Below, one piece after another: positions 7,218 to 14,198 of a stretch of 14,198 bases of DNA (its first letter is position 1; every line of letters starts with the position of its first letter). The stretch is from NCBI GenBank assembly GCA_050952465.1, contig JBMNKZ010000004.1:1-14198 (forward strand). The letters run 5' to 3'. The notes under the pieces are model-generated. The model was given only the letters and a program-made list of their open reading frames with translations, was not told where the DNA came from and did not search any database. Both the position numbers and the translations under genes were made by a program. Origin of the DNA: DUPU01 sp050952465 (GTDB lineage Bacteria; Bacillota; Dehalobacteriia; Dehalobacteriales; Dehalobacteriaceae).

Positions 7218-7874
7218 TTATCGTAAAATCGGTTTATGTTCTTTCATAATCTTTGCCGGTACTCCAACAGCCATTACATTAGCGGGGATATTTTTTGTAA
7301 CTACTGCTCCTGCACCAATAACAGACCAAGCACCCACTGTCAATTTGTCTATGATTGTGGCACCTGTTCCAAAATAGGTTCCTGTGCCAATTTTTACGTC
7401 ACCAGCAATATTGACTCCCGGCATAGCACTGAAATAGTCTTCTAAAATAGTATCGTGACCAACAGTGCAACCTAAATTAAGCAGAACATGTTTGCCGATG
7501 TTAATATTAGTTGTTAAAATACAACTTGCACAAATAATCGAGCCTTCTCCGATTTTAATAAAATCTGACATTTGAACCGAAGGGTCAATTAGGGTTCCAA
7601 AGGAAAAACCAATGTCTTCTAATTCTCTTGTTAGTTTATATCTTTTTACAGGATCACCAATTGCACAAACCAGATATGCATCTGGCGATACTTGTTTTAA
7701 CCATTTAAGATCCCCCAGAATAGGATATCCTTCAACTGTTTGAGTTTTATTATTGTCATACAGATCAACGAAACCTTTAAACTCCCATGTTGGATTGTTT
7801 TTGTTAATCTTTTGTACTATCCATGCCGTCTCCCTGCCAAAACCTCCAACCCCTATTATAATTAACGGTTTCAT
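7218..7874 (-). CDS. Sugar N-acyltransferase, PglD/VioB/NeuD family (left-handed beta-helix)
   Basis: This protein most likely acetylates the amino group of a nucleotide-linked amino-deoxy sugar using acetyl-CoA, in the cytoplasm. The N-terminal part has the Rossmann-like nucleotide-sugar motif LIIIGVGGFGRE (residues 4-15 counting from the chosen start). The C-terminal half is a hexapeptide-repeat left-handed beta-helix (IGEGSIIC, INIGKHVLLNLGC, VKIGTGTYFGTGA, AWSVIGAGAVV), ending in VPAKIMKEHK. The His in TVGHDTIL (about residue 140) fits the catalytic base of PglD-type enzymes. I chose the ATG at 7874: GGGGGTG lies 9 nt upstream, whereas the in-frame ATG at 7892 has no ribosome site and would add GVCCL-type residues before the conserved beta-strand. 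The gene follows the aminotransferase by about 40 bp, supporting a joint amino-sugar pathway. O-acetylation, as in NeuD, is an alternative. Confidence 0.9.
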   Translation of the reverse strand: MKPLIIIGVGGFGRETAWIVQKINKNNPTWEFKGFVDLYDNNKTQTVEGYPILGDLKWLKQVSPDAYLVCAIGDPVKRYKLTRELEDIGFSFGTLIDPSVQMSDFIKIGEGSIICASCILTTNINIGKHVLLNLGCTVGHDTILEDYFSAMPGVNIAGDVKIGTGTYFGTGATIIDKLTVGAWSVIGAGAVVTKNIPANVMAVGVPAKIMKEHKPILR

Positions 7875-7907
7875 TAAACAACACACCCCCATGATAATAT
7901 CTATATA

Positions 7908-7932
7908 AAATCAGTTATGACATAACTGATTT
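7908..7932. repeat. 25-bp near-perfect palindrome across the aminotransferase stop codon
   Basis: The arms AAATCAGTTATG (7908-7919) and CATAACTGATTT (7921-7932) are fully complementary around a single A at 7920. As minus-strand RNA it can fold as a 10-bp stem with a 5-nt loop. The aminotransferase TAA stop (7915-7917) lies within it. The stem is AT-rich and only a short T-run follows, so termination is doubtful. A protein-binding operator or an RNA element between the aminotransferase and acyltransferase cistrons is possible. Confidence 0.6.
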
Positions 7933-9033
7933 TATTATTTCGCAGATCACATCTACCTCCTCTAACGATAAGGTACCATAAATTGGCAATGTCAAGATAT
8001 TGTTGGCAACTTGTTTGGCAACAGGAGTTTCGCTAGAATCAAAATCACTACAATAGCAAGCAAAATCTGAGCATAACGGATAAAAATACTTTCTCGAATA
8101 AATGTTATGTTTTTCTAATTCCATATGAAGCTTATCTCGTGATACACCTTGGTTGGGATCAATTAAAACGGGAAAGTAAGCATAATTGTATTTAATACTA
8201 CCGCTTACCTTATTAAAACTAATCCCTTTAACATCCCTCAAGTTTTCTTTATATCTTTCAGTAATAATTCTTCTTTTTTCAATTTCCCCATCTATATATC
8301 TTAGATTAATCAACCCCATCGCAGCTTGAAACTCATTCATTTTTGCATTAATTCCACACATTTCAACACTTTCCGGACTACTGATACCAAAGTTCTTCAT
8401 CAATTCCGCCCGGCGTTTTAGTTCATTATCATTATTAAATACCAAGGCACCGCCTTCTATAGTATGAAAAACTTTCGTTGCATGAAAACTAAACATTGAC
8501 ACATCACCATAATTGGCAATACCTTTACCGTCTACTTCAACTCCAAAGGCATGGGCTGCATCGTAAATCACTTTAATACCATGTTTTTGAGCAATTTCAT
8601 TGATTGCATGAACTTCACAAGGATTGCCAAATACATGCACAGGGATAATTGCGCTGGTTTTATCAGTTATCAACTGTTCCAAATTATTCGGATCCAAATT
8701 AAATGTAAATCTATCAATATCCGCAAATACAGGCTTTAAACCACAATTTATAATTGCATGGGTAGTTGAGGCAAAAGTAAAAGGTGTAGTAATTACTTCT
8801 CCTTTTAAACCCAATAACTTTATCCCAGTCTCAAGTGCTAAATGACCATTGGTAAATAAAGAAATATTCTTTACATCCAAGTACCGTATTAGCGCAGTTT
8901 CAAGCTTTTGATGCAAGTTTCCCTTGTTAGTTAACCAACTACTTTCCCAAACTTTGTCAATTACTTTTATGTACTCTTCCAAAGGAGGTAAAAAAGATTT
9001 TGTAACAAAAATCTTATTTTTTAATTTATCCAC
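7915..9033 (-). CDS. DegT/DnrJ/EryC1 sugar aminotransferase (VioA/FdtB-like)
   Basis: This PLP-dependent enzyme transaminates a keto-deoxy nucleotide sugar, probably with glutamate as donor. Family motifs: SSWLTNKGNLHQKLE (31-45), the FTNGHLALE cofactor-phosphate region (60-68), TTPFTFASTTHAI (82-94), PVHVFGNPC (131-139), YDAAHAFG (157-164) with Asp158 for the pyridine nitrogen, and SFHATKVFHTIEGGA (182-196), where Lys187 is the expected PLP lysine. At 372 residues the length is normal. The GTG start at 9033 is fixed by AAGGAG 7 nt upstream. The motif set recalls VioA/FdtB-type enzymes acting on dTDP-4-keto- or 3-keto-6-deoxyglucose. With the next gene, an N-acylated product such as dTDP-Qui4NAc or a 3-amino isomer is inferred. 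The precise sugar is unproven, and the dTDP-sugar precursor genes are not in the window. Confidence 0.92.
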   Translation of the reverse strand: MDKLKNKIFVTKSFLPPLEEYIKVIDKVWESSWLTNKGNLHQKLETALIRYLDVKNISLFTNGHLALETGIKLLGLKGEVITTPFTFASTTHAIINCGLKPVFADIDRFTFNLDPNNLEQLITDKTSAIIPVHVFGNPCEVHAINEIAQKHGIKVIYDAAHAFGVEVDGKGIANYGDVSMFSFHATKVFHTIEGGALVFNNDNELKRRAELMKNFGISSPESVEMCGINAKMNEFQAAMGLINLRYIDGEIEKRRIITERYKENLRDVKGISFNKVSGSIKYNYAYFPVLIDPNQGVSRDKLHMELEKHNIYSRKYFYPLCSDFACYCSDFDSSETPVAKQVANNILTLPIYGTLSLEEVDVICEIIKSVMS

Positions 9034-9078
9034 TTTTATTCTCCTTCTTTAAATAGATTGCAATACTTTTTATAAAAA

Positions 9079-10197
9079 TTAAAAATATTTGCGATAAAAT
9101 CTTTTTATTTTATTATATATACGCGGAGAACCTTCTAATCTTAATTTAGTTGATTTAAAAACCAATTTTCCTATATTAAAATCTTTTGAATCAAGCAATT
9201 CAAAGTCGCCTGTAAGATTATAAAAATCTTTTTCCATATAACCAAACGATTCATTAAGAACTTTACGTGTATACTCATCTTTCAATAATTGGTGTATTTT
9301 TTTTATTCCGATCATGGTATATAAATAAGAAATCTCATTTTTTACATTAAAGTACATAAATGCTTTTTCACAAGCAAGTTCTTCAGTGCTATGGGGACCT
9401 TCTTTACGAAATAAATCAGAAAATCCTTCAATAAATAAATCTGATGGCATATCTTCAAAGAAATCTTCCATTATTAAAAATATTTCGTTTTTATTTCTAG
9501 TCTTATTAATAGCAGTATAGGCACTGGTATTCATATTATTGGAGAATATCCTAAACCTTACTAGCTTATCTTCTAATACTTTAATTTGGGTGAATTTCAG
9601 AATGTTAACCCACATTTCAAAATCAACCAGTTGCCTTAACCCATAAGTATATAAATTAGTTCTATCATATATACTTTTTCTAATAAGAATTGATGGATGG
9701 CACAAACAGTTTAACTCAAAGAAAAATCTTCTCAACCAGCGTGCCTGACTTCTGTTTTGTTGTTTAAAAATATTTGGCCAGGAATAGTCATCATTACTGA
9801 GGGGTTCTCCCTTTTCATTTATAAATAATGCATTTGAAAATACTGCTCCTATTTCTCTATTATTATCTAAAATGGGTACTTGTTTTTCTAATTTGTTCAA
9901 TTCCCATATATCATCAGAGTTCAATAGAGCAATATACTCTCCCCGTGCTTCGCTAATACATTTATTTGCAGTATATGTCGCTCCCATATTTTTCTCGTTT
10001 ATAAAGAATCTAATTTTTTCTGACTTAAACTTTTCAATCACTTTAATAGAGTTATCATGTGAACAATCATCTATAATAATAAGCTCAAAATCCTGATATG
10101 TTTGATTTAAAACACTTTCTATGGCTTCGCCGATAAACTTTTCATGATTATAAGAAGGAATGATAACACTAACTTTAGGTTTATGAAATAAAGACAT
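9079..10197 (-). CDS. GT2-family glycosyltransferase with long C-terminal extension
   Basis: This 372-residue GT-A glycosyltransferase adds a sugar to the glycan on its cytoplasmic carrier. The catalytic domain covers about residues 7-230: VSVIIPSYNHEKFIGEAIESVL (9-30), LIIIDDCSHDNS (39-50), NEKNMGATYTANK (67-79) and the metal-binding LLNSDDIW (91-98). A downstream segment, CHPSILIRKSIYDR, fits the acceptor part. The last 140 residues are less typical and end in a basic, aromatic tail (IYNKIKRFYRKYF) that might touch the membrane. AAGGAG precedes the ATG by 11 nt. It lies between the fusion protein and the aminotransferase and was probably transcribed with them. Donor and linkage unknown. Base composition is markedly AT-rich, like the fusion gene upstream. 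Confidence 0.88.
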   Translation of the reverse strand: MSLFHKPKVSVIIPSYNHEKFIGEAIESVLNQTYQDFELIIIDDCSHDNSIKVIEKFKSEKIRFFINEKNMGATYTANKCISEARGEYIALLNSDDIWELNKLEKQVPILDNNREIGAVFSNALFINEKGEPLSNDDYSWPNIFKQQNRSQARWLRRFFFELNCLCHPSILIRKSIYDRTNLYTYGLRQLVDFEMWVNILKFTQIKVLEDKLVRFRIFSNNMNTSAYTAINKTRNKNEIFLIMEDFFEDMPSDLFIEGFSDLFRKEGPHSTEELACEKAFMYFNVKNEISYLYTMIGIKKIHQLLKDEYTRKVLNESFGYMEKDFYNLTGDFELLDSKDFNIGKLVFKSTKLRLEGSPRIYNKIKRFYRKYF

Positions 10198-10262
10198 TTT
10201 AGTGCCGACTCCTTTTTTATAAAAAGTTCCTGTTCTATGACTTACATATTTTTATCTATTTA

Positions 10263-13160
10263 TCATCTGATATACCTATTCCTTATAATTCTTTTTACAC
10301 CCTTATACACTTTTTTTATTTGGTCTGGACAATAATCCATATATACTTGGCCATACCTTTGTATCAGAAACACTCTTATACTGTCCAAAAAATGTTTTTT
10401 ATTTACCCTGGAAAGACTTTTTATCTTTAGTTTATCTTCAATAGTTAATTCAAATGGTTGAGTAATTTCACTTTTTAATATTTCAATTCGGGGTTTAATT
10501 TGACTCTCATAGCTATAAATATCAAGTAATTTTTTTTGTCCATTTTCACATATTTGTTTTAAAGCATCTGGATTATTGTAATAATAAGATATTATCTTTG
10601 AGATTTCTAATGCATTATGAGGCACAATTACAATCTCTTCATTTTCTCTAATTCTATCACCATTTAAATTAAGTATATCTGTACAAAATACCGCTGTTTT
10701 TCTCAATCCTGCTTCAACACATGAACCTGTAGGGAACCCGTCAAAAGCCCCATTTGCCAGTATGTTCGGTACGTTTGGCGATAAAATAATATCTTTATCG
10801 ATAAAAAAATCATCAAATTCGTAAATATTTAGCATTCCATAGAATTTAATTGAATCCTTTATATCTGAGACATCAATAGTTTCCTCATCAAAACTGCCAA
10901 TAACATGAAAAGTTATGTTCTTATATGCTTTACTTAAAATTTTGGCTACTTCAATGAATACATCGTATCCCTTATCTCTTCCATATTTTGAGTATTTTTG
11001 AGCCATAAAACAAATATCTAAGTTCTCTTTATCTATGTCATAATGCTTTTTTTTATAATTATGCAGTAGGTTTAAACCAGCCAAAGGCATTACACCACCA
11101 AAGATAAAGTCTATTTGATCCTTACTGCAGAAATTTTTATTTAGCAAATAGTCATAGGTAACTTGCTGTGTCACGATAACTCTCTTAAAACACGGAGAAT
11201 CCATTAACCTTTTTAATCTATTATCAGATTCAATATTATTTAAAAGAAATCCTCCCCCGGGATAAAGAGTAAACACAAAGGGAATCCCGTATTGTTCTAT
11301 AATATCTAAGCAATTATAGGCGTTTGTTGGAAATATAAAGTACAACAATCTACAATTATTCGGTATCCAGCGCTCAAATTTATTCACCTTTCTGGAAAAC
11401 TCAGGATATTTTCTTTTATACTCAATTATAAGTTCATCTATGGACATTTCTATAAATTGAGGCACTGTTTGCCCTGTGCATAACACTTTTGTGTTTTCTA
11501 TTTCGCTTAAATATGATGTAAACTCTTGATATCTAAATCCACTCAAACTAAGTGGAAAGATATCATCAACTACTACTAGGTTCAAATCCTCGGCATATTG
11601 ACTACTGATATCAAGCAGACTTTGATTAATAACTGCTGTGAATTCCTTATCAAACATAAAATTAGTATATCTATTATATTCATCAACGTTTTTTATCATC
11701 ATCTTGGCACGCTTAAGATTATCTACGCAACTCCATATACCCCCATTATGTTTTCTATATACGTTCATAATATCCGGTAAATACCCTATATCTCCAAAGC
11801 TAGAGCAAAATATATTAAACATCCAGTCACCGATAAAGAGATTAAACAAATCATCAGGAAGATTATCAAATACTTGTCCATCATAAAAAGCACAGCTTTC
11901 ATTGCCAATTATATAAGTATGCATTAAATCTTCTGTGGTGTACCTATTCTTTTTTAGCGTCTTATGTATTTCAGAAAATTCTGTTTTTTTAATGTCTTGA
12001 TAATATACGTTGCAACCGTTAAAAGATAATACACACTCTGGCTTCTCTCTTAGAAAATCTATGTGTTTCTGAATTCTGTATTGATCACACCAATAATCAT
12101 CACCTTCACAAATTGTTACATAATCAAAACCCCTAAGAAATTCAGTTAATTTTTTAAAGGAATTGACAACACCGAAATTTTTTTCATTTTGTATAACTTG
12201 AATATTAAAATCTTTTATATTATCTCTATTATCTTTAATATATTTTTTAATTAAATCATATGTGTAATCTGTTGAATGATCATCTAGTATAAAAACGTTT
12301 ACTTTGTAATTACCTGCTTGACAAAATACTCCATCCAAGCATTCTTCAATATAGTCTTGATGGTTATATGTTAGTATTCCAACTCCTATATGAGGTACCT
12401 TATTATCATAAGAGCCGTCCTCTAATTCTTTTTCAATTCTGCTAATTTTTTTTGATAAATAACTTAGTTTTTTATTTAATCTTTCACATTTATCTAAATT
12501 AGTCAATGTTCTCTTGTTTTTCATTAAAATACCAAAGGTTTCTGATTCAAACACTGGGATATAATTATGTTTCTTTACCTCTTTATATATTTTATCTACA
12601 CTATTCCAATCGATATCATCAAAAATTACAAACCCACCTTCATTTACAAGTGGTAGATACTTATCAGCATCCTCTTGTACGTACACGCTGTCATGATTGC
12701 CGTCTATATGCAGAATATCTATTTTAATTTTATTCTTTATAAGATCAGCTACTGCTTCTGATGATTTTTTTCTAATTATCTTGCAATAATCGTTTAATCC
12801 AAAATTCTCAATTTTCATTATTACATCATGATATATTGAATCAAAATCCAAATTATCTATAAAACTGTTAATTAGTTCTTTTTTGTTTTCATCTAGATCA
12901 TATTCTTTAGCAGTTTCTTTTTCATATGGATCAATACCTATGGCTTTTCCATTATTTTGACCAACTACATAAGATAATGGCAGTAAACTTTTCCCTTTAT
13001 AAACCCCAATTTCTATATAATACTTTAAGTTAAAAGATTCAATCAAATATGCCATTAAATAGGTTTTAGACATATAACTACCGCCGCCAAAATCAGCATT
13101 GATATTTTTATAGATATTATAATATCCCCTCAAAATACTTTTAGGTTTTTTAACAGCCAT
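10263..13160 (-). CDS. Three-domain fusion: SAM methyltransferase + GT2 + GT4-like glycosyltransferase
   Basis: Residues about 25-215 form a class I SAM methyltransferase (Methyltransf_24 type): YYIEIGVYKGKS (47-58) is the glycine-rich SAM motif, AIGIDP (73-78) the acidic motif, and DILHIDGNHDSVY (148-160) with GGFVIFDDID (175-184) the core strands. A charged helix (221-250), probably coiled-coil, links to a GT-A domain (about 256-475): GVGILTYNHQDY (259-270), FILDDHSTD (290-298), NEKNFGVVNSF (325-335) and the metal motif CEGDDYW (351-357). After about 525 a GT-B-like domain follows, with DICFMAQKYSKYG (715-727), FHVIGSF (751-757) and DGFPTGSCVEAGLRKTAVFC (807-826), the donor-binding end. A basic tail closes the protein. 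The AGGTG before the ATG is 12 nt away, longer than usual. It sits between the ABC exporter and another GT. A methylated or methyl-capped glycan is inferred; the architecture recalls WsaE of the Geobacillus S-layer glycan locus. Confidence 0.85.
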   Translation of the reverse strand: MAVKKPKSILRGYYNIYKNINADFGGGSYMSKTYLMAYLIESFNLKYYIEIGVYKGKSLLPLSYVVGQNNGKAIGIDPYEKETAKEYDLDENKKELINSFIDNLDFDSIYHDVIMKIENFGLNDYCKIIRKKSSEAVADLIKNKIKIDILHIDGNHDSVYVQEDADKYLPLVNEGGFVIFDDIDWNSVDKIYKEVKKHNYIPVFESETFGILMKNKRTLTNLDKCERLNKKLSYLSKKISRIEKELEDGSYDNKVPHIGVGILTYNHQDYIEECLDGVFCQAGNYKVNVFILDDHSTDYTYDLIKKYIKDNRDNIKDFNIQVIQNEKNFGVVNSFKKLTEFLRGFDYVTICEGDDYWCDQYRIQKHIDFLREKPECVLSFNGCNVYYQDIKKTEFSEIHKTLKKNRYTTEDLMHTYIIGNESCAFYDGQVFDNLPDDLFNLFIGDWMFNIFCSSFGDIGYLPDIMNVYRKHNGGIWSCVDNLKRAKMMIKNVDEYNRYTNFMFDKEFTAVINQSLLDISSQYAEDLNLVVVDDIFPLSLSGFRYQEFTSYLSEIENTKVLCTGQTVPQFIEMSIDELIIEYKRKYPEFSRKVNKFERWIPNNCRLLYFIFPTNAYNCLDIIEQYGIPFVFTLYPGGGFLLNNIESDNRLKRLMDSPCFKRVIVTQQVTYDYLLNKNFCSKDQIDFIFGGVMPLAGLNLLHNYKKKHYDIDKENLDICFMAQKYSKYGRDKGYDVFIEVAKILSKAYKNITFHVIGSFDEETIDVSDIKDSIKFYGMLNIYEFDDFFIDKDIILSPNVPNILANGAFDGFPTGSCVEAGLRKTAVFCTDILNLNGDRIRENEEIVIVPHNALEISKIISYYYNNPDALKQICENGQKKLLDIYSYESQIKPRIEILKSEITQPFELTIEDKLKIKSLSRVNKKHFLDSIRVFLIQRYGQVYMDYCPDQIKKVYKGVKRIIRNRYIR

Positions 13161-13181
13161 TATTAAGTTTTACACCTACTT

Positions 13182-13940
13182 TCAATTTTTGCCTGAATAA
13201 ACATATTCCAAATACTTATTTACAACTTCATCCGGCTTGCCATCCATTTCAATTTTACCGTTTTTAAGCCAAATTACTCTGGAACATAGTTGCTTAACAG
13301 TATTCATGTCATGTGATACTAAAATCATTATCTTTGAGTTTTCAACCATTTCAAGTATTCTTTTCTTTACTTTTATCATAAATGATGCATCACCCGCACC
13401 AATAGCTTCGTCTAATAACAAGATATCCCCTTTTAAGGTAGTAGAAACGGCAAATGCTAATCTCATTTGCATTCCGGCAGAATATGTTCTTAACGGATAA
13501 TCAATGAACTCTCCCAGATCTGCAAATTCTATGATACTATTAATCTTTTCATTAACTGTCTTAGGGGTATGCCCCAATAAAAATGACCTATAATAAATAT
13601 TTTCTCGTCCTGTACCATATCCATCAAAACCTAAACTCAAATCGAAAAGAGATTGAATATCACCTTTAATTTCTAAGGTTCCTGACACAGGAGGATATAT
13701 TCCGGCAATCAGTTTTAATAGCGTACTTTTACCAGCACCATTTGACCCAATAATTCCTACTCTTTCCCCTTCTTCAATTGTTAGATTTATGTTTTTTAAT
13801 GCATGTACATCCCTAATAATACCTTTGTTTTTCCCTTTTTTCACTATATTAAAGAAGAATTCCTTAATAGTTGTAGCATTATATGGTGATGAAGGATAAT
13901 CTAAATTAATATCATTAAGTTTTACATAAACAGTATTCAT
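13182..13940 (-). CDS. Polysaccharide ABC exporter ATPase (Wzt/TagH type, short form)
   Basis: This 252-residue cytoplasmic ATPase powers export of lipid-linked glycan with the permease upstream. Motifs: Walker A GSNGAGKS (65-72), the YGTGRENI region (108-115) typical of polysaccharide and teichoic-acid exporters, the degenerate ABC signature TYSAGMQMR (152-160), Walker B DILLLDEAIGAGD (172-184) and the switch histidine in LVSHD (207-211). The N-terminal IIRDVHALKNINLTIEEGER is also typical. It ends soon after the nucleotide-binding domain, so it lacks the C-terminal carbohydrate-binding domain of the long Wzt proteins of E. coli O8/O9a that recognise a capped chain end. GGAG lies 7 nt before the ATG. 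The permease ends 24 bp upstream, forming the usual pair. Confidence 0.93.
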   Translation of the reverse strand: MNTVYVKLNDINLDYPSSPYNATTIKEFFFNIVKKGKNKGIIRDVHALKNINLTIEEGERVGIIGSNGAGKSTLLKLIAGIYPPVSGTLEIKGDIQSLFDLSLGFDGYGTGRENIYYRSFLLGHTPKTVNEKINSIIEFADLGEFIDYPLRTYSAGMQMRLAFAVSTTLKGDILLLDEAIGAGDASFMIKVKKRILEMVENSKIMILVSHDMNTVKQLCSRVIWLKNGKIEMDGKPDEVVNKYLEYVYSGKN

Positions 13941-13964
13941 TATATTTCTCCAAAAAATTTAGAA

Positions 13965-14198
13965 TTAAATATAGAAAATCATTTCTTTTTCATTTTTATA
14001 TAGTAGCATGATAGAAAATGCTCCCAGTATCACTATCAAGCCAATAACATATAAATAGTCTACGAAATGGGCCATAGTTCCATTTAAGAATGGTTCTCTT
14101 ACTAAATTTAAAAGATGTGCCAAAGGATTATAGTCTAACAAATAACTCAACTTTGCATCTAAATATATCCTTTTTTCAAAATACACAAAAAAAAAAAT
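13965..14198 (-). CDS. Polysaccharide ABC exporter permease (ABC-2/Wzm type), C-terminal fragment
   Basis: Only the last 77 codons are in the window; the reading frame is open to the right edge, so the start is outside. The fragment reads EKRIYLDAKLSYLLDYNPLAHLLNLVREPFLNG, which matches the conserved C-terminal loop of ABC-2 exporters of the Wzm/TagG group (the NP-LxxLxxxxR pattern), followed by one last membrane segment (about YLYVIGLIVILGAFSIMLLY) and a short charged tail. It would form the membrane channel for the ATPase encoded next. The right edge begins in a run of eleven A on the plus strand, so the frame of the first few codons is less certain. Confidence 0.82.
   Translation of the reverse strand: MFFFVYFEKRIYLDAKLSYLLDYNPLAHLLNLVREPFLNGTMAHFVDYLYVIGLIVILGAFSIMLLYKNEKEMIFYI

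Noticed and set aside
9064..9076. TTTTTATAAAAA-like self-complementary stretch in the spacer after the GT2, also seen near 10214-10225
   Set aside because: Both are simple T/A runs in AT-rich spacers before ribosome sites. They lack a GC stem and give no clear terminator or operator.
10257..10270. Small inverted repeat TATCA-TC-TGATA over the stop codon of the fusion gene
   Set aside because: Only five bases per arm and a 2-nt centre, too short to separate from chance, although it also spans a stop codon.
14187..14197. Run of eleven A at the right edge
   Set aside because: It lies in the permease frame as phenylalanine codons and may be a slippage site or a sequencing/assembly edge. With the rest of the gene missing nothing can be concluded.

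Overview
The window looks like a surface-glycan (polysaccharide or glycoprotein-glycan) biosynthesis and export locus from a low-GC, Gram-positive-type bacterium of the Firmicutes, most likely a clostridial or Peptococcaceae-like lineage. The clues are AT-rich DNA, strong AGGAG-type ribosome sites, GTG and TTG starts, and a truncated polyprenyl diphosphate synthase with a HepT-like N-terminus at the left edge. The assignment rests on my reading of protein families, not on a search. Every recognisable gene is on the minus strand, so transcription runs from right to left.

In transcription order: the C-terminus of an ABC-2 polysaccharide-export permease (13965-14198, cut by the window edge); its Wzt/TagH-type ATPase (13182-13940); a 965-residue protein joining a methyltransferase to two glycosyltransferase domains (10263-13160); a GT2 glycosyltransferase (9079-10197); a DegT/DnrJ-type sugar aminotransferase (7915-9033); a PglD/VioB/NeuD-type acyltransferase (7218-7874); a decayed insertion sequence filling the only large gene-free gap (6289-7194); a rhamnosyltransferase-like GT2 (5285-6235) overlapping a GT4 (4143-5288) by ATGA; a WcaJ-type polyprenyl-phosphate sugar-phosphate transferase (2672-4087); an O-antigen-ligase-like membrane protein with a C-terminal TPR region (210-2597); and the first 47 codons of the polyprenyl diphosphate synthase (1-141).

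The genes form a coherent pathway. The initiating transferase loads a sugar phosphate on a polyprenyl-phosphate carrier. The glycosyltransferases extend the chain. The aminotransferase and acyltransferase make an N-acylated amino-deoxy sugar nucleotide. The methyltransferase domain may methylate or cap the chain. The ABC pair exports it, and the ligase-like protein attaches it to an acceptor. This set (WcaJ-like initiator, ABC exporter, methyltransferase-glycosyltransferase fusion, WaaL-like ligase) resembles S-layer glycosylation loci of Gram-positive bacteria more than Wzx/Wzy capsule loci. No flippase and no nucleotide-sugar genes such as rmlABCD are in the window.

The left genes are visibly richer in GC than the right ones, which suggests a mosaic locus. 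The IS remnant sits near the middle and separates the downstream glycosyltransferase, initiator and ligase genes from the amino-sugar and export genes. The least ordinary items are the three-domain fusion protein, a Q/N/H-rich repeat insertion in the GT4, inverted repeats across two stop codons, and a terminator-like hairpin inside the IS remnant.
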